Shown here one piece after another: positions 1-14,618 of a stretch of DNA of 64,000 bases. Both the position numbers and the translations under genes were made by a program. The stretch is from NCBI GenBank assembly GCA_019009955.1, contig CM032231.1, positions 91,409,001 through 91,473,000 on the forward strand, given 5' to 3'. The DNA is from Riptortus pedestris. Its lineage: Eukaryota > Arthropoda > Insecta > Hemiptera > Alydidae. The notes beneath the pieces are model-generated. The model was not told where the DNA came from, searched no databases, and saw nothing but the letters and a program-made list of their open reading frames with translations. How positions within the stretch are numbered: position 1 is the stretch's first letter; each line of letters opens with the position of its first letter.

Positions 1-3000
1 TCCTAGTGTAAAGTAACGGAATTATTATAATCTTGGAAAATTTTATTTTTGGGATTTTAACGGAATTTTCCACTTTGACCCCCCTCCTCCCTCCTGAACC
101 CATTTTGACTTGTGACATCTCTACGCACATATATACATATCTTGCATAACTCAAAAACCTCAAATGAAAGAATTCTAAATAAGTGCAGAAAATCATTTAG
201 TATATTTAATTTAATATTTGGACTTACTTGTATTCCACATCAGAATTTTAAAAAAAGTTAAAACAATGTACATGCTCTTTGTCAAGTCATATAACCTATA
301 ATTGTGATTATTAATAATATAATGTGAAAAAATATAATTGTCATTTGAGCCTAAAATCCTAAAAATGCCATGGCAGTTAGAAGTTAAAAGAGCATCAGAA
401 TGTAGTATGTGTGTAAACAGTATGCAAATTTTGAAATACCAGAAAAATGCTAGTAATTATGTTCCTTAAAAATTATAAAATATGACAGGCAGGTGTTAAT
501 TCTTATTCTGTTCAGACATTACGATATTATTTTATTTACAATATATAGTCAATTAAGAAAAAAAAATATTAACATGCTCGCTTATTGAAAATACTGACAT
601 TTATGAAACGTCCACATTTGAAAAAATAATGATACAGGGAATTCTTACATTTTTATAATGTTAATAAAATAAGAAGAAGTGAAATGAACTTTATTTAGCA
701 ACCGAAGATGAGAAAACTGTTTTTCTTTTGTGCCATTAATTGATTATTTTACTTCTATCAAATAGTGATATAGAGATAAAATAACTGCTGAGGATTCACT
801 ATTGTAATATTAAACCTGGAAAGCCTACTAAATTTCCTATTTAATTTATGATTTTAATGATTTAATATATTAGAATGATTTATTATAATTTCTGGCTGTG
901 AAAAAGCTCCGAGTTTTCTTTAGTGTCTCACACATTTTTCCGAAAATGGTTTAAAATTCAACCAAAGTAGAAAGTAATAGTCCATAACATCTTTATTCAC
1001 TCTTCTTAATGGTTTAAGCATAAAGTGTCATAGGAAGCATATTCCCAAAGACAGAACAAAGTAAAGATAAATATTAAATATAAAAAAAAAGGCAAATTTC
1101 ATATATTTGGCATCATGGAGTGTGTAATAATATACTATATATCTACGTACTTTGAGGAAACTAAGATTTCTGTTACTTTTTGCTTAAAGAGTTTATGACT
1201 AGTTGAGATTAGCAAAACTTCAAATTTTTCTTTTAATACATCTGAAAATATTTAAAAAAAACAATAACAATGCATTGATATTTTGAGGCATTCCATATGA
1301 ATTTGCATTTCCTGTTAGGCCTTATTACATAACAAAAAGGAGTTTATTTTTAAATCCAATTCATAGAATATTATTAATTTGAAAATACTGAAGTAAAGTA
1401 TGGTTTAAAAAATATAATAACTCAAAGCCAATTGGATTTTACTAAAATATTCTGTTAAAATTAGAAATTCCATGACTAAAACTAAATTCATTTGTGTAAT
1501 ATTCCAGTCTATTATTTACTATCACAAAAAGTGGGATTTTCTAAATGGCTGTGAAGTCTATAATACCTTTCTTCTCTCTCTATATACAGCATTTTTAAAA
1601 AACATTTTTTAACAGTGTTGTGAACAATTTTCAGGATAAACACCACAAATTATGTTTCACTTTTGGACCACATAAATTCACTTTAAAATAAAACATTCCA
1701 CAATTTATGTTTGTGTTGTAACAACACTCATTTATGTTTTGAATACTACACTTATACAGAGCCTCAATAAATACTTATTTAAAAAGTTATCTGAAGGGTT
1801 AAACATTACCTAGTAATGTAAAAATTAATTTCTTTATTATTTTTTTTTCTGCTAAATAAATGAGAAGTAGAATTTTAAAACCACCATGAACTTTCTGGCC
1901 AACTCAAAATACACTTTTCAACCTTATGACTAGGAAGAGGGCTAGGGTAATTCCTGAAATATTCGGAACCATGTATAAAAAAAAGTAATTATAATTATGA
2001 GAAAATTAGAAAGAAAGAGTTCTTCTGACAGAGCTGGGACTATGAGTCAAGGTGCTATTTTAAAAGAAAAGAATAATAATTTTGTACATAGACTGATTTT
2101 AATGATTGTATTCTTCAAAATTTTAATATTTTAAAATGTGGTTATTAGCCACAAGGAAGTGCCAATAAGCACGTTCTAAAAATATGGAAAAATGAATTTT
2201 CCCAAATTTTGCTTGTTATTACTTCATACAAAAAAATAAATTGAACAATACATTGAATCTTGGGACAAAAAAAAATATTTATAGCTCAAAAAGGATGCCT
2301 TATAACTTTACAATTCATTTTCACTTTTCCCAATTTTATTTTTTTCATATTCATAATGATTTCTTATGTAATATTCTTCTCAGCCCTGTAGTATAGAGTT
2401 TTAGTTATTCTTGGGTCTGTAATTAGACTGATATTTAAAATGTATTAAAACATATATTTTGGTAGAGGAAATGGGTAATCAACACCTTTTATGTGTGTGA
2501 GAAATTCATAAGATCTACCATGTAAATAATATAAATAGCTGAGTTTTAGTATATTGTTATTCTCTCTGGAGCTTCCTTCAATTTAAAATAATTTAGAATA
2601 TTAAAACTTTTAATTTAGATATCACAAAATGTTATATTAATGAGATTGAATTATATCACAATTGAATTCTTTTTTTTATCTTTTTTTATTTTACATGAGT
2701 GGAAACCAGAAGATTAGAACCATAGAAAATTATGTTTCTATTGGCTGTGAAGGCATATTAGGGGAAAACAATTCTTCCTTGGCAGTTGTGTTGTATATAC
2801 TCTAATTAAGTGTATTATCTAAACAACTTGCACATAAATATAATAGAAATTTGTATAATGCATAGAGTTATTTCAGTATTAAAATAAGAAGTAAAATATT
2901 AAAATAATTTGTTCCATTAAGAAATCCATTAAAATAAGTGTAATGAAATAAAAAGATTAATTCATTTGATGTAAAGTTAATAACAAATCAGTGATATATA

Positions 3001-6000
3001 TTCTAATGAGTTGTTGGAAACTGAATCTGTTAATATATTCAGGAAAATAACTGTCATATTGAAGTTTATTTTTAATGGTGCTTCCTCCTTTTTAATGTAA
3101 TTGACTGCAATTTATCTTAAAATTATAACTGTTCTATAGGTTGTCAACTTAAAAAATGTGGTATAGTTTATGTTGAGTTTATTTATTTATTTTAGTTTTT
3201 GATACAAATAATATTTATAGTCCTGTGTGAAAGTGGATTAATCTCATGACAATAAACAAAATTGCTAATGCTCAGCAATTATTTCCTTTTCAATAAAGGC
3301 TTAGCTTTCCTATAATTGCATTAAATTTTCAAATTAAATTGTCTTCCTCATTGTTTTATTTCTTTATTTACCTCCTCATTAGAAAAAGAACAACCTCTTC
3401 AAAGGTGTTCTAAAAAACTTCAAGGTTGCTATATTCTTCTCAAGGCTTTGCAATTTCTTGCCTATCTGAGCAAGAGTTCTTCCTCTTTATCAGTTACCTT
3501 AAGATTCATTCTACTTTACATGTTGCAAATTCTTCTGCTTCACTCTAAAAACAATGCATCTCACTAAGAAGAATTTTAATTTCACTTACCAACTTTACAA
3601 AGTATGTGTAGTGTACTCCATAATAAATACCAATTCCAAAATTCAATAAGGATTGCATTATTTGAACCCACTGTTGAATCAAAGAAGTGAGTCAATGTTA
3701 CTTTTACAAAGCCCTTTGATAAATTTCAAATCAGCTCTCCTTGACATATTTAGTTTTTAAGAAGTTATTACAGGGAACTAACAACTTTTCCACCCAACTT
3801 CAGTGCTTGTTTCACACATTCCTGTTAGTAACCTTATTTTCCTGAGAATTGTTTCACCTAACCACATTGTTGCTTTTTTAAAAGCTAACACAAATAATAT
3901 GTACCAATACCTTAAAATGCCCTCAAAATAAGAATTACCGACAGTATTTATTATATAAAATTGAGAAATCCATACTTAACAGGTTCAATCTATTATTTAA
4001 GCAAGTTGCTACAGCCATTTTGGTATATTTTAAGAGATAACAGTACAAACGATAGATATTATTCATACATACCTTGCCCAATTTAGATAATTTTATCCAA
4101 TTTGATGTCACTTCAGACACCTTTTAACCGAACATATATATTCATTAAATATGCTATTCATTGTATCATAGGTTTATGGTGCCCCCTCCTCCTCCTCCAA
4201 CAATGTAATAGTAAATAAACCTCAAAATACGGGTTATTCAAAAGTAAACACATTTTTAGAAATACACAGGTAAACTTAATTCTCTAAGAATGTTTCACAT
4301 GTGAGACTTGAGCCTTCTAAGCAAATTTGGGGATTTTCTCTCAAACAAACTCCAGTTAACCCCTGAATTTACAAAATAATGGTGCTCTCAGGGCTTGGTA
4401 AAAAAAATCCTGAGTCACAATTATACAAAATTCAATTTATAAATTTCAATTAAAAAAATTATTTATTAAAAATTGTCTGAATTCAGATATTTGTCTATTA
4501 GTATCTCTACCTAAAGAGGCTAGTTAGTGAGCATTATAACAAATTAATTTTTTCCTCTTAGTAATTATGATACAAAACATTTATAGTTTTTTGAAATGAT
4601 ATCAATGAACTATAAAAAAAAAAAAACCTCATCTTATCAGAGAATTCTTATTTAAGAAACGTTACACCATAAGGAACTCCAAATTAACCACTAGCTTCTG
4701 GAATATAAATGTAAATATTTAAATTATGGACTATAAAATTTGTTTTATTATAATTTATCTTCAAAATTATTTAAACGATTATAGAAACTGTTAAAGTTAT
4801 CCTTTATTAAATTGAAATAAAAAATCAAGTCTGAAAGGAAGCAAAGGACTGAATGAGTACATTACTTTCTCATTACTTTTGAAAGGAAGATTTTACTTTC
4901 TTTACCTACTAAATTACTCCAACTAGAGTTAAAATATTTTCTGTATGATTATTTTTTTTTTTCTCAACTCAAGGGATTATGTCAAGAACTGTTATTTTAA
5001 GCATTATTGTAACTAATGTATGTAAATTCAACTTTATACTCACTGATCAGCTTAATTTTGCTGCTTGTAAATAAGAGCAAATCTCTATATACCTACTCTT
5101 AACTAGAAATAAACAATTGTAAATTTGTATTAAGTATACAATTAATTAAGTGCATTGATATCTTATTAAATTATTTTATAGGTTTTACAACAAAATGAAT
5201 AATGTTTTGTAAATACTATGGAAGAATATTCTGTTATTAATAATACCTTATGTGGGATGTAAATTTATAATGTAGCTTAAATAAGTTAATTGAGTGAGTC
5301 TTCAAAAATAGTTTGTAAATAAACTTTTCCACTAGTTCAATATTTATGAATATTAATTTAAATGTTGTGTATCTTTTATATTTTATGATATGTTTATGAT
5401 TCTTTTAAAATTTTTGTTTCTTGTTTTCACATTTGGTCTTCTGTGATCAATGCTCACGCAAATATTGATCAAAATACTTCTTGAATTCACTATAAAACTG
5501 AAAACTACTGTAATTAACTGTTTTTCTTTTTTTTTACAAAAAAGAAGGAATGCATGTACGATTTTTGGCTTCTTGTTACAGCATGAGTTGTATTGAAAAA
5601 CGATCAATTTTGTGGTCCTAATTCAATTTTGGGTTTAGGTAAAATTGATTGGGGTGGAACTATTGTAGGCTTTCTTTAATCCTGAAATGGCCAACTAATT
5701 TAAACATTGAATATGCTTTGAATAACTTGCTATAAATCTTTAAGAAAAATTAAGCCAATACTGTGTATTATAGTATTAAAGCACAAACTCTGGCATTAAG
5801 GAGGCACTTGCTGTATGGGATGTCTAAAGAAAACTCCATAATCCAAGATACAAAAGTTTCAATTAATTTCACATTGTAAAATTTTCCACAACTCATGTTC
5901 CTTCACAGCAATTAATTAACCATTCATTTCTGGTCGTAGTGGACCAGCTTGATGTATTCACTGCTATATTTTTCCCCCTGTATTTAAGATTTTATCTTTT

Positions 6001-7700
6001 TACAGGATTCATTACTGATGGTCTCTAGATTCTTTATTCTCAAGTAATCTGAAACTGTTTATGGGTAAGATGTAAAAATAAAGAAATATCGCAATCTGCT
6101 TCAGAAGAGAAAAGTTTTATAATAGAAATATATAGGCAGACCTGACCAACACCTAACTAGAGTCTACACTAGATGAAGAGACAGGACAAAGCCGAGAGAT
6201 AAAAACAATAAATTATGGTTACAATTTACTGATTACAAAGTATGCATAGTAATTGATATTTCTCTTATCTAGGTTATTCTTTCTAGAGAACAAATCAGTT
6301 TGAGAATATATAATATTTCATTAGTTAAATTCAGGGTTCCACAATTACTATGCAGAAGGACTAAAATATATATACAAAATATCCGTTGTTTGTTGTTCAT
6401 GGATATTCCTTTGAGAGAATTAAATTCTCTAACTGAATTTCCAAATGCTTAAAACTTGAAACTGTTTCAAATCGTGACTACATGCATTCCATTTTTCAAC
6501 TTTTGACAGCTTAAAACAATATTTATTGTCTAAGAAAATAAATTTGTTACTATTAAAAAAACCGACATTACGTTCTTTGTATTTTACTAAATTATTATCT
6601 AAGTATATGTCAAAAGTAGTTAAACGATTATTTGAACTAATGTACATAGCCTTGTAAATTTTGTTGTATATGTAAATAAATGTGGTGACGATTATAAGTA
6701 TTATTATGTGTTCAAATTCCTTGATAAATTATTGATTCCATCTTGACGGAGTAAGATTTCTTATTTTGTCATTCCTGATGATTATGTCCTGATCACACAA
6801 TTTGGTTGAGACAAAGCTGGCACTTTCTATAGTTAAGATTCCTATACACTTACGAAAGTGAAGTGGTTAGCTCGCTCCCTTGTTCTCTTGAGGAGGAGGT
6901 ATATTTGGGTGTCTTTTACAAAAAAAGAGGATCTGAAACGTTGATATTAGAATGACACTAATGAGGCTGGGAGGAGTTCAACTTAAGCTGCTACCTCTAA
7001 AGGCTTACTCTAACCTAAATTAATACATTGCATGCCACTAAGTCGCTGTCCAAGATTGATTTCAATGTTAGGGCTCTGGTGAGACAATGAGTAAGTTTAC
7101 CCAGAGATACACTTTTTTGTATACTTCTAAACCTAACCAGTGTTGATGGAGGTTCATGAACAGTTTTATTGGCTTTCATGTGCCTGGTTTAATCCTTGAC
7201 TATCTCAAACAACTGGAAAGATCAGGACTCCCATCATCACTGGCTGCATTAGGTCTAAGAGATGGGAACAGAAACTTGAGGGATGCCTTGGTCAGGAAGG
7301 GACTCCTTCCTTCTTACTCAACAATATGGACGGGAGAACTGTAAAGCATGAAAGATGATGAGCAGGGACCTTGGAAACTGTAAAGCCTTTGTATACTCAC
7401 CATCGCCCATGCATGGTAGAATCCCTCTTTGTTGAGCAGGATGTCCACATCCAATTGTTTTAAAAGATGTTTTTCACAGGGGGTGCTGTTATGTGGCATT
7501 ATGTTAAATTGAACATGCCATTAAGTTTACTTACCTAATCCTCCCAGGTTCAAGCAGAAGTTTATTACTTTTCATAAGATGTTCATTTTTTTTTTTTTGA
7601 CTTCCACTGTCTATTGTGACTCACCAGAAATTATTTTAATTTTTTCTTCCTCCTTCATTCTCAGGATTCCTCTTTTATTTTATTATCGGATTTTCCCTAC
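1..7700. other. AT-rich region without recognised genes
   Basis: No long open frame, splice-linked coding exon or clear transposon end could be recognised on either strand. About 6850-7500 is less AT-rich than its surroundings and carries a 62-codon frame (7156-7344) that I do not recognise. It may be an old repeat. Confidence 0.5.
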
Positions 7701-7704
7701 GAGA

Positions 7705-9085
7705 AATCTAGTCTTGAGGTTGAACTCAAGACAGGATTTTTGAAAAATTTCTTCAAATGATCATTGATCCTACTCCAGATGTGACGAAATTGAGGTACCG
7801 TTCAAAACTCTCTCTCTCTCTCGTGTGTGTGTATGATATTACCAAACTTAATAATTAAATGTTTTATGTAAAATTAAAACTCGTTAACTGCTGAAATTTG
7901 ATCAGTGGGAGAGGGAAATTTTGAAAATTCAATATATCTCTGATATTACGAGTCCAATTGAAAAATTGTACATTACCAATCATGTTGACAATTTAATTTT
8001 CTATAAATGTTTCTCTGCCTCATTCTATAAATCTATGTTTTCAATAATTAACTTTTTCGTTCAATGATTAAGATTATATTAGTTAATGGCTGAAATCGGA
8101 CAAGGAATAGGGGGAATCAAAAAATTTCCGTTAATGAGTCGGATTAAAAAATGTTATAGAACCAGCCTTGTTAAACTCTTAAGATGCTCTTAAATTCTTC
8201 TATATATTCTCTCATAATTCAAATTTCAAGGGAGTTATTGTTCTCTCTTGTTTTCAACTTTCTGTAAACCCCTACTTTTTTACTAAGAAATAGAGAATAT
8301 GTGGTGAGATGACATGACTAGTGTATATTATTTCAACACTTGGAAAATCTGCATAGTTCACGCAGTTCCTCTGTGGCGGATTTTGTTCTATTCTATTTGG
8401 AGCAGACATTGAATAGAAGGGGGTGGCTGAAAGAAATATGAAAACATTACAAGAGCTTCTGTACATATTGTTGATGAATTTACTCATGGTTGACCAGTTT
8501 AACTCTAGCGGTTTTGTTTAATTGTTACCAAACTCGATATTCAAACATTTTATACAATATTAAAGATCAGTTGGAGGGAGGTGGGGTTTAGAGAGGGAAA
8601 TTTTGAAAATTCAAAATATCTCCTTTATTGTGAATCGGATCGAAAAATTTTATAGAAGCAATCTTATTGGAAATGTATTGTTCTATAAACGTTGTTATGT
8701 ACATGTTTTCTCTATATTGAATATTAACCAAGATTTTTTTCCATATTTTAGTTTTTGACCATCAGTAAACCTCCACTCCTACTCATGTTATATTAAAAAT
8801 AAGCTGTTATGTCAAGAATCACTTCATTCCAAGGTTAAATGTCAAATTTGGGTTTCATTGAACTTTTACTCTGTGAGATACAAACAAATGCATTATGTGA
8901 TATTGTCATCAATTAAGATTTTTTGTTCTTTACTTGAAAATGTTTATTTGATCTATACCATACTCAATATTTAACCATTTCAGTCAACACTAAAGCTCAT
9001 ATTTGGTATTGGCTGAAATCGGACATGGAATAGTGGGGGTTTAGAGAAGGGGAGATACAAAAATTCAAATTATATTAAAGGTTTA
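7705..9085 (+). repeat. Diverged HINE-like copies (old subfamily)
   Basis: Several degraded blocks match the internal consensus of the HINE-like family: a CATTGATCCTAC...GATGTGACGAAA stretch near 7760-7790, ACCAAACT...TTAAATGTTTTATG near 7835, and repeated GGCTGAAATCGGAC blocks near 8088 and 9010. The microsatellite here is CT/GT rather than TA. No intact ends are seen. Confidence 0.6.
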
Positions 9086-9215
9086 CCATTCCCCAAATTA
9101 CCATCTTACCCATTCTGATAAAAATTGTGTCCATATCTAATAACGCTATTAGATAGGTACATAATCAGATACAAAAATAAAAAGAAAGGTAAAAATAAAT
9201 AAATAAAACCTTTAT

Positions 9216-9885
9216 TTATACATATATAAAAATATAGTATGTAAAGACACAATACGTTGTTTTCATTTCCAAATTCAGCTTAATCCTGAGGTCTTTTGAG
9301 TTCTTTGTGATATTCTCAGGCCCATTCAAGTTCTGCCAATTAATTTCAGGTTTAATCCTGGCCAAGTGGTGTTCTCCTCCAAGTTTCTTCCATTCTTCCC
9401 TTTCTTCAGCTACTCTCTGCCACGTTGCTCCATCACTTATAGTCCTCATCTCCAAGGCCCATGGTCTTTCTCTCTTCCTCTTGTACTTTCGAGGGACCAG
9501 TTGATAAGATATTTAGTCAATTTATCTTTATCTAGGCACTCAGGATGGCCATGCGAGTGAAGGCGTTGGTCTTAATCTCGTGTGGTAGACCTAGAGTGGC
9601 GGGTTCGATTCCCGCCAGGGCATTAGAAATATATTTAGTGACAGACTCATTAAATAAACTCTTTGAGCCCACCCTGGCTAGAAAAGGGTGGTAACCTGTA
9701 GATAACCCGTCCCAATTAGCCATAGTAGCATAAAGTGGATGTAAATAAAAATAAACAAACAATTATCTTTATCTTCCCTCACCAGCTGCCCTGCCCATGT
9801 CCATTTTCTCTTATTGAAGACCCACACTGTCAGGGATTTTTTTTTCCACTTCCTGGACATTTTGTCTCTGTTAATGATGTGTAGG
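9216..9885 (-). pseudogene. LINE 3'-end coding fragment split by a SINE
   Basis: The minus strand reads NKRKWTWAGQLVREDKDN (9775-9880) and then GATWQRVAEEREEWKKLGG (9370-9450). This is the characteristic C-terminal tail of RTE/craniofacial-type LINE polyproteins (KWxWAGH...W...A.DR..W). The two parts are separated by the SINE at 9534-9760. It is 5'-truncated and not functional. Confidence 0.65.
9534..9760 (+). mobile_element. tRNA-derived SINE with target duplication
   Basis: The head resembles a tRNA with a long variable arm: GGCCATGCGAGTGAAGGCGT acts as an A-box region and GGTTCGATTCCCGCC as a B box. A body with CCACCCTGGCTAGAAAAGGG and an A-rich tail follow. The flanks AATTTATCTTTATCT (9519-9533) and AATTATCTTTATCT (9761-9774) are a near-perfect target-site duplication. 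It inserted into the LINE fragment. Confidence 0.85.
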
Positions 9886-11584
9886 AAAGTAGGGCAAAGG
9901 ATATATAAAAATAAAGAAAGGTTTCATAAACAATTAATTTATTATTTTAGCAGTGAATAAAATAATGAATTACTTAAAAAGCAGCAGTTCAATTAGAAAT
10001 TGTAACCTTCACATTTAATGACAGTGTCATTAGATAACATATATTATAAACTTTTAAATAAACTAAACAGACAATTGCCAATTACAAAAATTAAAAAAAT
10101 ATAGTAGTATATTTTACTTTCACGTAGTACTATAAATATTATTTTTCTTTAAAGTGTGTTTTATCATTAAGCCCTAAGGTGAGATTCTTTGGTATAAACT
10201 GACATTTCCAAAAGAAATTGAATAAATACCAAAAAAAAACACTTTAGGAATAAGCGTTGAACATTACTTTTCGTCATACTGCAAAAAATAAAAATGTATG
10301 CAACTCAAATGCAAGCAAATTTGTAGATAAGATTAATGGTGCATCAGCTGATTTTACAGTGTACTATCACGAGAGTAATTTTGAGGGAGCTAACTACAAG
10401 CTACATCTTAAGTCCTGATTTCCAAAGAAACAAACAAGGAAAGAATTTGCCTTCTGCATGAAACTATCCACCAATATAGGCATTAGAAAGATGAGAGAAT
10501 TCCATTTGAGGCCAGAATTGTTTGAAAAGAATCACTCTGTATACATATCTTGTATAAGTTGACAAATGATATTCATTAGCCCCTATGAGTACAGCGATTG
10601 CAAAATTATAATATACTATTTATCCAACTGATATGAAATCAGTGGGAATAAAAACAAGAAGGATATTGAGGTTAGAGAACATAAAATATTTTTACAGTGC
10701 ATCAGCTGATTTTACAGAGCACAATCAAGACCCTGATATATGTACTTAAACATACGTTTTTGGTGCAGTATGATGGAAAAGTATTTATTCATACTTTCCA
10801 CACAGTAATAAAAGGTGCACAGGAAATTGTAGTGCTATGACTAGAAAGCCTTATATTAGAGACAGTACAAAAATAGCTATAAGTAGTTAATTTATTGCTT
10901 AAAAAAGAAAAATTCTATTCTCACTTCTTAAGTGAAGCTTAGTTACAACAATGATCATACGTGGTAGAACTAATAAAAATAAAAAGCAACAAACCATTAT
11001 CTTTAAAAATCACCTTCAAAACAATTGTGCAGAGAGTAGCTTTGAACAGTGGAAAATTAACATGAGGGGAAATAAAAAAAAAGCCCATTGGAAAAGGAAG
11101 ATGTGAGAATGGCAAAACAAGTTTACTTTTAGTTGAACAGATGAGAAAAGAATTTTTTAGGTGTTATTTGACTTATCATCATAAATTATATATTACACAC
11201 TCAGTCAAATTCTGGAGGGGAGGAGGATGGTTACCTTCAACAGAAGTATTGAAAAACAATTTAAGATAATGCTAAAGAAATATGTTTCTCAATTTTTTTG
11301 TTACAATAAAAGAGCCAGATATGAAAATAGATTTTTTCCACTGTCCTAAAACTTGTTTTTTATGATCAATGCAATGAAAGCTTAAAGTGTAGGTAACATT
11401 AACCTTAATCCTCTAGAATTAAGTGGCAAACAAATAGTTATTCCCGATTCAATAATAAAAAAGGAAATTAAAATAGATAGTTAATAACTAAACATATAAG
11501 AACGGATTAAAACTAGCAATTTTGTAATACTTTTGGATCAAAGGTGGGTTTAAATTCTCACAAAACTTCTGAATGCCCTCTCTA
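9886..11584. other. AT-rich gap, probably 3' flank of the AMSH-like gene
   Basis: No gene recognised. It contains a 20-odd-base direct repeat beginning GTGCATCAGCTGATTTTACA near 10339 and 10698. A candidate minus-strand polyadenylation hexamer (plus-strand TTTATT) lies near 10889. Confidence 0.4.
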
Positions 11585-11650
11585 TTAAGATTTCCTGAAG
11601 TCGACAACCTCAATAGATGAAGCAGGATCAATCTCACAATGCCGGGCAAC
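11585..11650 (-). CDS. STAMBP: AMSH-like gene, exon 9 (stop codon)
   Basis: Begins after ATTATAG. It encodes [20 protein letters not shown], then S and stop, matching the conserved C-terminus of AMSH proteins (...VVDLR). Confidence 0.9.
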   Translation of the reverse strand, partial: VARHCEIDPASSIEVVDFRKS

Positions 11651-14550
11651 CTATAATTAAATAAAAACAATGATAAAGTCTGCTGGATACTAAGCTTGAG
11701 CAAAAACTTAATTTCAATTTACAATAACTTTGAATTTCGCAAAAGGTAAAATGTATAAATTCATCCACTAATAAATACGAGCTCAATCAAACTTGATGCC
11801 ATCTCAAGAGCGACACACTAGTAAGGTGCTAGTTACACACTCAATAAACCACTTGGAACTATCCACTATGATGGTCAAAACATGATGACTAGAATCAAGA
11901 TGATGGTCTACCAGCTCTTCAGCTAATCAGGTTATGATTATAGAAAGTCTTCTTGTGACCTTCTATCATACTAAGAGATTCCAAGTTAAGTGTAATTAGA
12001 GTAACAGCTCACTGAACTTAGCCATGCAAAGTGGTGCAGGGTTCGAAAACTTATTTATTAGTGAACAAGTATATATTTTTTGTTAAACACAGTTAGAATA
12101 TTGGTTATATTAGAAATAGCGTTATTTTTTTCATTTGCCTGCTCATGATCATAAGTATGTATTTGTAATTACCCTCAACATAAAATAATTTTATTTCTCA
12201 TAAAAGTATTCTTTATGAGGCCGATAGAAATTTTCCCAAACAATATGTTATATTGATGAAGCAAAACTTGACCTGAAAGACATAGCATAACACATTTTAA
12301 TGAGGAATTGGAGAAAATTGTCAATTATCACAAATATGGAAATAATATTTTCAATAATTGACATTTTTTGTGATATTTTTGAAAACTGTGTGAATTCCTT
12401 CTTTTTCCAATACGTTTATGACTTTGTATATTTCCGGTCCAGTTATAGGTGAAAAATTTGATGTTTTGTGACTATTTTGCTTTCTTTGTTTCGTTTATTT
12501 TTGATCATTCATGTTCTGAATTATTTTGTATATTGTGTTGAGTTCATTTTCATAATTGTCTACCCAGATAGTGTTTTCAATCAGTGTATCATGTGTTTAA
12601 ATGCACCTTGTGTTGTGTAGGATAGTTTGAGAATAGCTTGTATTGCAGTATCAGTATAAGTTGGCTTCCTCTAGATGCCTTATTCTAGGGAGTTGATATT
12701 ATTACTAATTCTGAGGTATAGAAAGTGTTATTGTGTTTCGTTTCTATTGCGAATATTAGGTTCTAGTGTACTTGATTTAAATATTTTAAAATATCTTCTA
12801 CCCAGTGATGCTAAGTGCAATGTATCTTCATTAGTATGTTTTGTGTTTCTTCATGCGTGTTGGGATGTGTATGTCTCCATAGTGTTGTTGGAAAATTTCT
12901 GTTAGTAAGAATGAGGTTGGCTTCCCCTTTCCTAGACTGTCAGTTGTTATGAATATCTCATTGTCGAACTGGAAGTAATTTTGAGAAAAAACAGTTTTTG
13001 CCAACTGAGTAACTTATTGGATGTATTCTCTGCCCTATAATTTGCTTTTAGAATTTATATGGTTTCCAGTTCTGTAAACTCCAAGTGAGGTATGTAGATT
13101 TTTCAATAAATGCAAAATTTCAACTATTTGAAAATTGAATAAAAACCCACAATAAGTTATATGAAAAATTAATTTAAACTTACGGTGTACAGTTCTGGTT
13201 CCGTTGGATGAGGATGAAACCCTTGCTGCTGGCAGTTTGAGATGAAGTCCAAACCATAATCAGGTGTCAGACAAAAAAATGTATTTCTAAAATAAAAAAA
13301 ATCTTTTAAATCCAGTTCTGAAATTTTCACCAAAGGTTTTGGATAATCATATTTCTAATAATCTACTGAGCTAAACTGCTGATATAAATTATAACTTCCA
13401 ATAAGATACAAGGAAAACCACCTATTGCCACGAGTTGGAAACAAAATGGAGTTCTTTCATTTTGCAAATACTTCATAAAACTCATTACATGTTTACATTT
13501 AGTATTGTGAAATAATTTTGAAATCATAAAAATTAAGAAGAGCGAATAGGTATTACTTTGTACTTTTTGTAGAAAAAAGAAAGCACTGTTACAAACCTGT
13601 GTAGTCAGTGAATTTGATATTAAATTTACCTAACTAAATATTTTATTTTGAAAAAATTCTTCAAACTTTCTAAATAGTAAAATGTATGGAGTTAAAGGAA
13701 TATAGGAGAAAATCTAACTGGGTGTTGGAGGAGAGGTAGAAAAACAAATTGAAAATAAAAAAGTCTGTCACGCAGAGGCTGCGTAAACTAAGCAGATTTC
13801 CCACATGAAGATTTACAATAGAGAAATTTCACGAGAGTTGAACAGTTATGGAAACCGCCAAACTAGCGTTTGACAGAAACTCACAACTAGACCCGAAGTA
13901 AGCCGATCTTTTTTCGTCCGTTACAATTAATAAAAATGCAAATATCTCAGTTAACATTCAAAATAGAGATTAAATGTATAAAACAATATTTATAGTAAAT
14001 TTAATTTGCAATAAGATTGGTAAGGTACAATTTTTTGATCCAATGAATGGTAACGGAGATATTTCGAATTTTCGAAAATCCCCCCTCTAACTGGTCCGAT
14101 TTCAACCATTAAAGAACTTAATCTGTTTTTTTGCATAAAATGTTTAAATATCGAGTTTGGTAATGATCAAACAAAAATTGCGACTGCTAGAGCGTTAACA
14201 GATAAATATATATATAAAATTTTGAACGGACCTCATTTTCGTCATCTCCTGGGTAGGATAGATGGACATTTGAAGAAAGTTTTCGAAAATTGCGTTATGA
14301 GTACGACCTCAATAGCTGATTTCCCTTAAGGGAAATCTGCTAAAAAGTGTAAATACATCAGCAATTATGCTTCAGGATAAATAATATTATAGAGCAGAGC
14401 TTGAAGATCTTTTGATCATTAAGAACAGTGGCACAATATCATATGCAACAATATAAATATCATTTGTATCCTAAAGAAATTTGCATCCCTTCCAATACCT
14501 CATCCTTCTTAAATATAATTTTTCTGTTTAAATAAAGTTTGAAAAACTTC

Positions 14551-14618
<68 letters not shown>

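Noticed and set aside
9534..9760. Possible tRNA gene (good B box and A-box-like segment)
   Set aside because: The same sequence recurs at 21398, 43600 and 62340 with a shared non-tRNA body, A-rich tail and target duplications, so it is a SINE.
12675..12905. 76-codon plus-strand frame rich in Leu/Cys
   Set aside because: The opposite strand shows the more plausible decayed Penelope-like signal; no splice partners seen.
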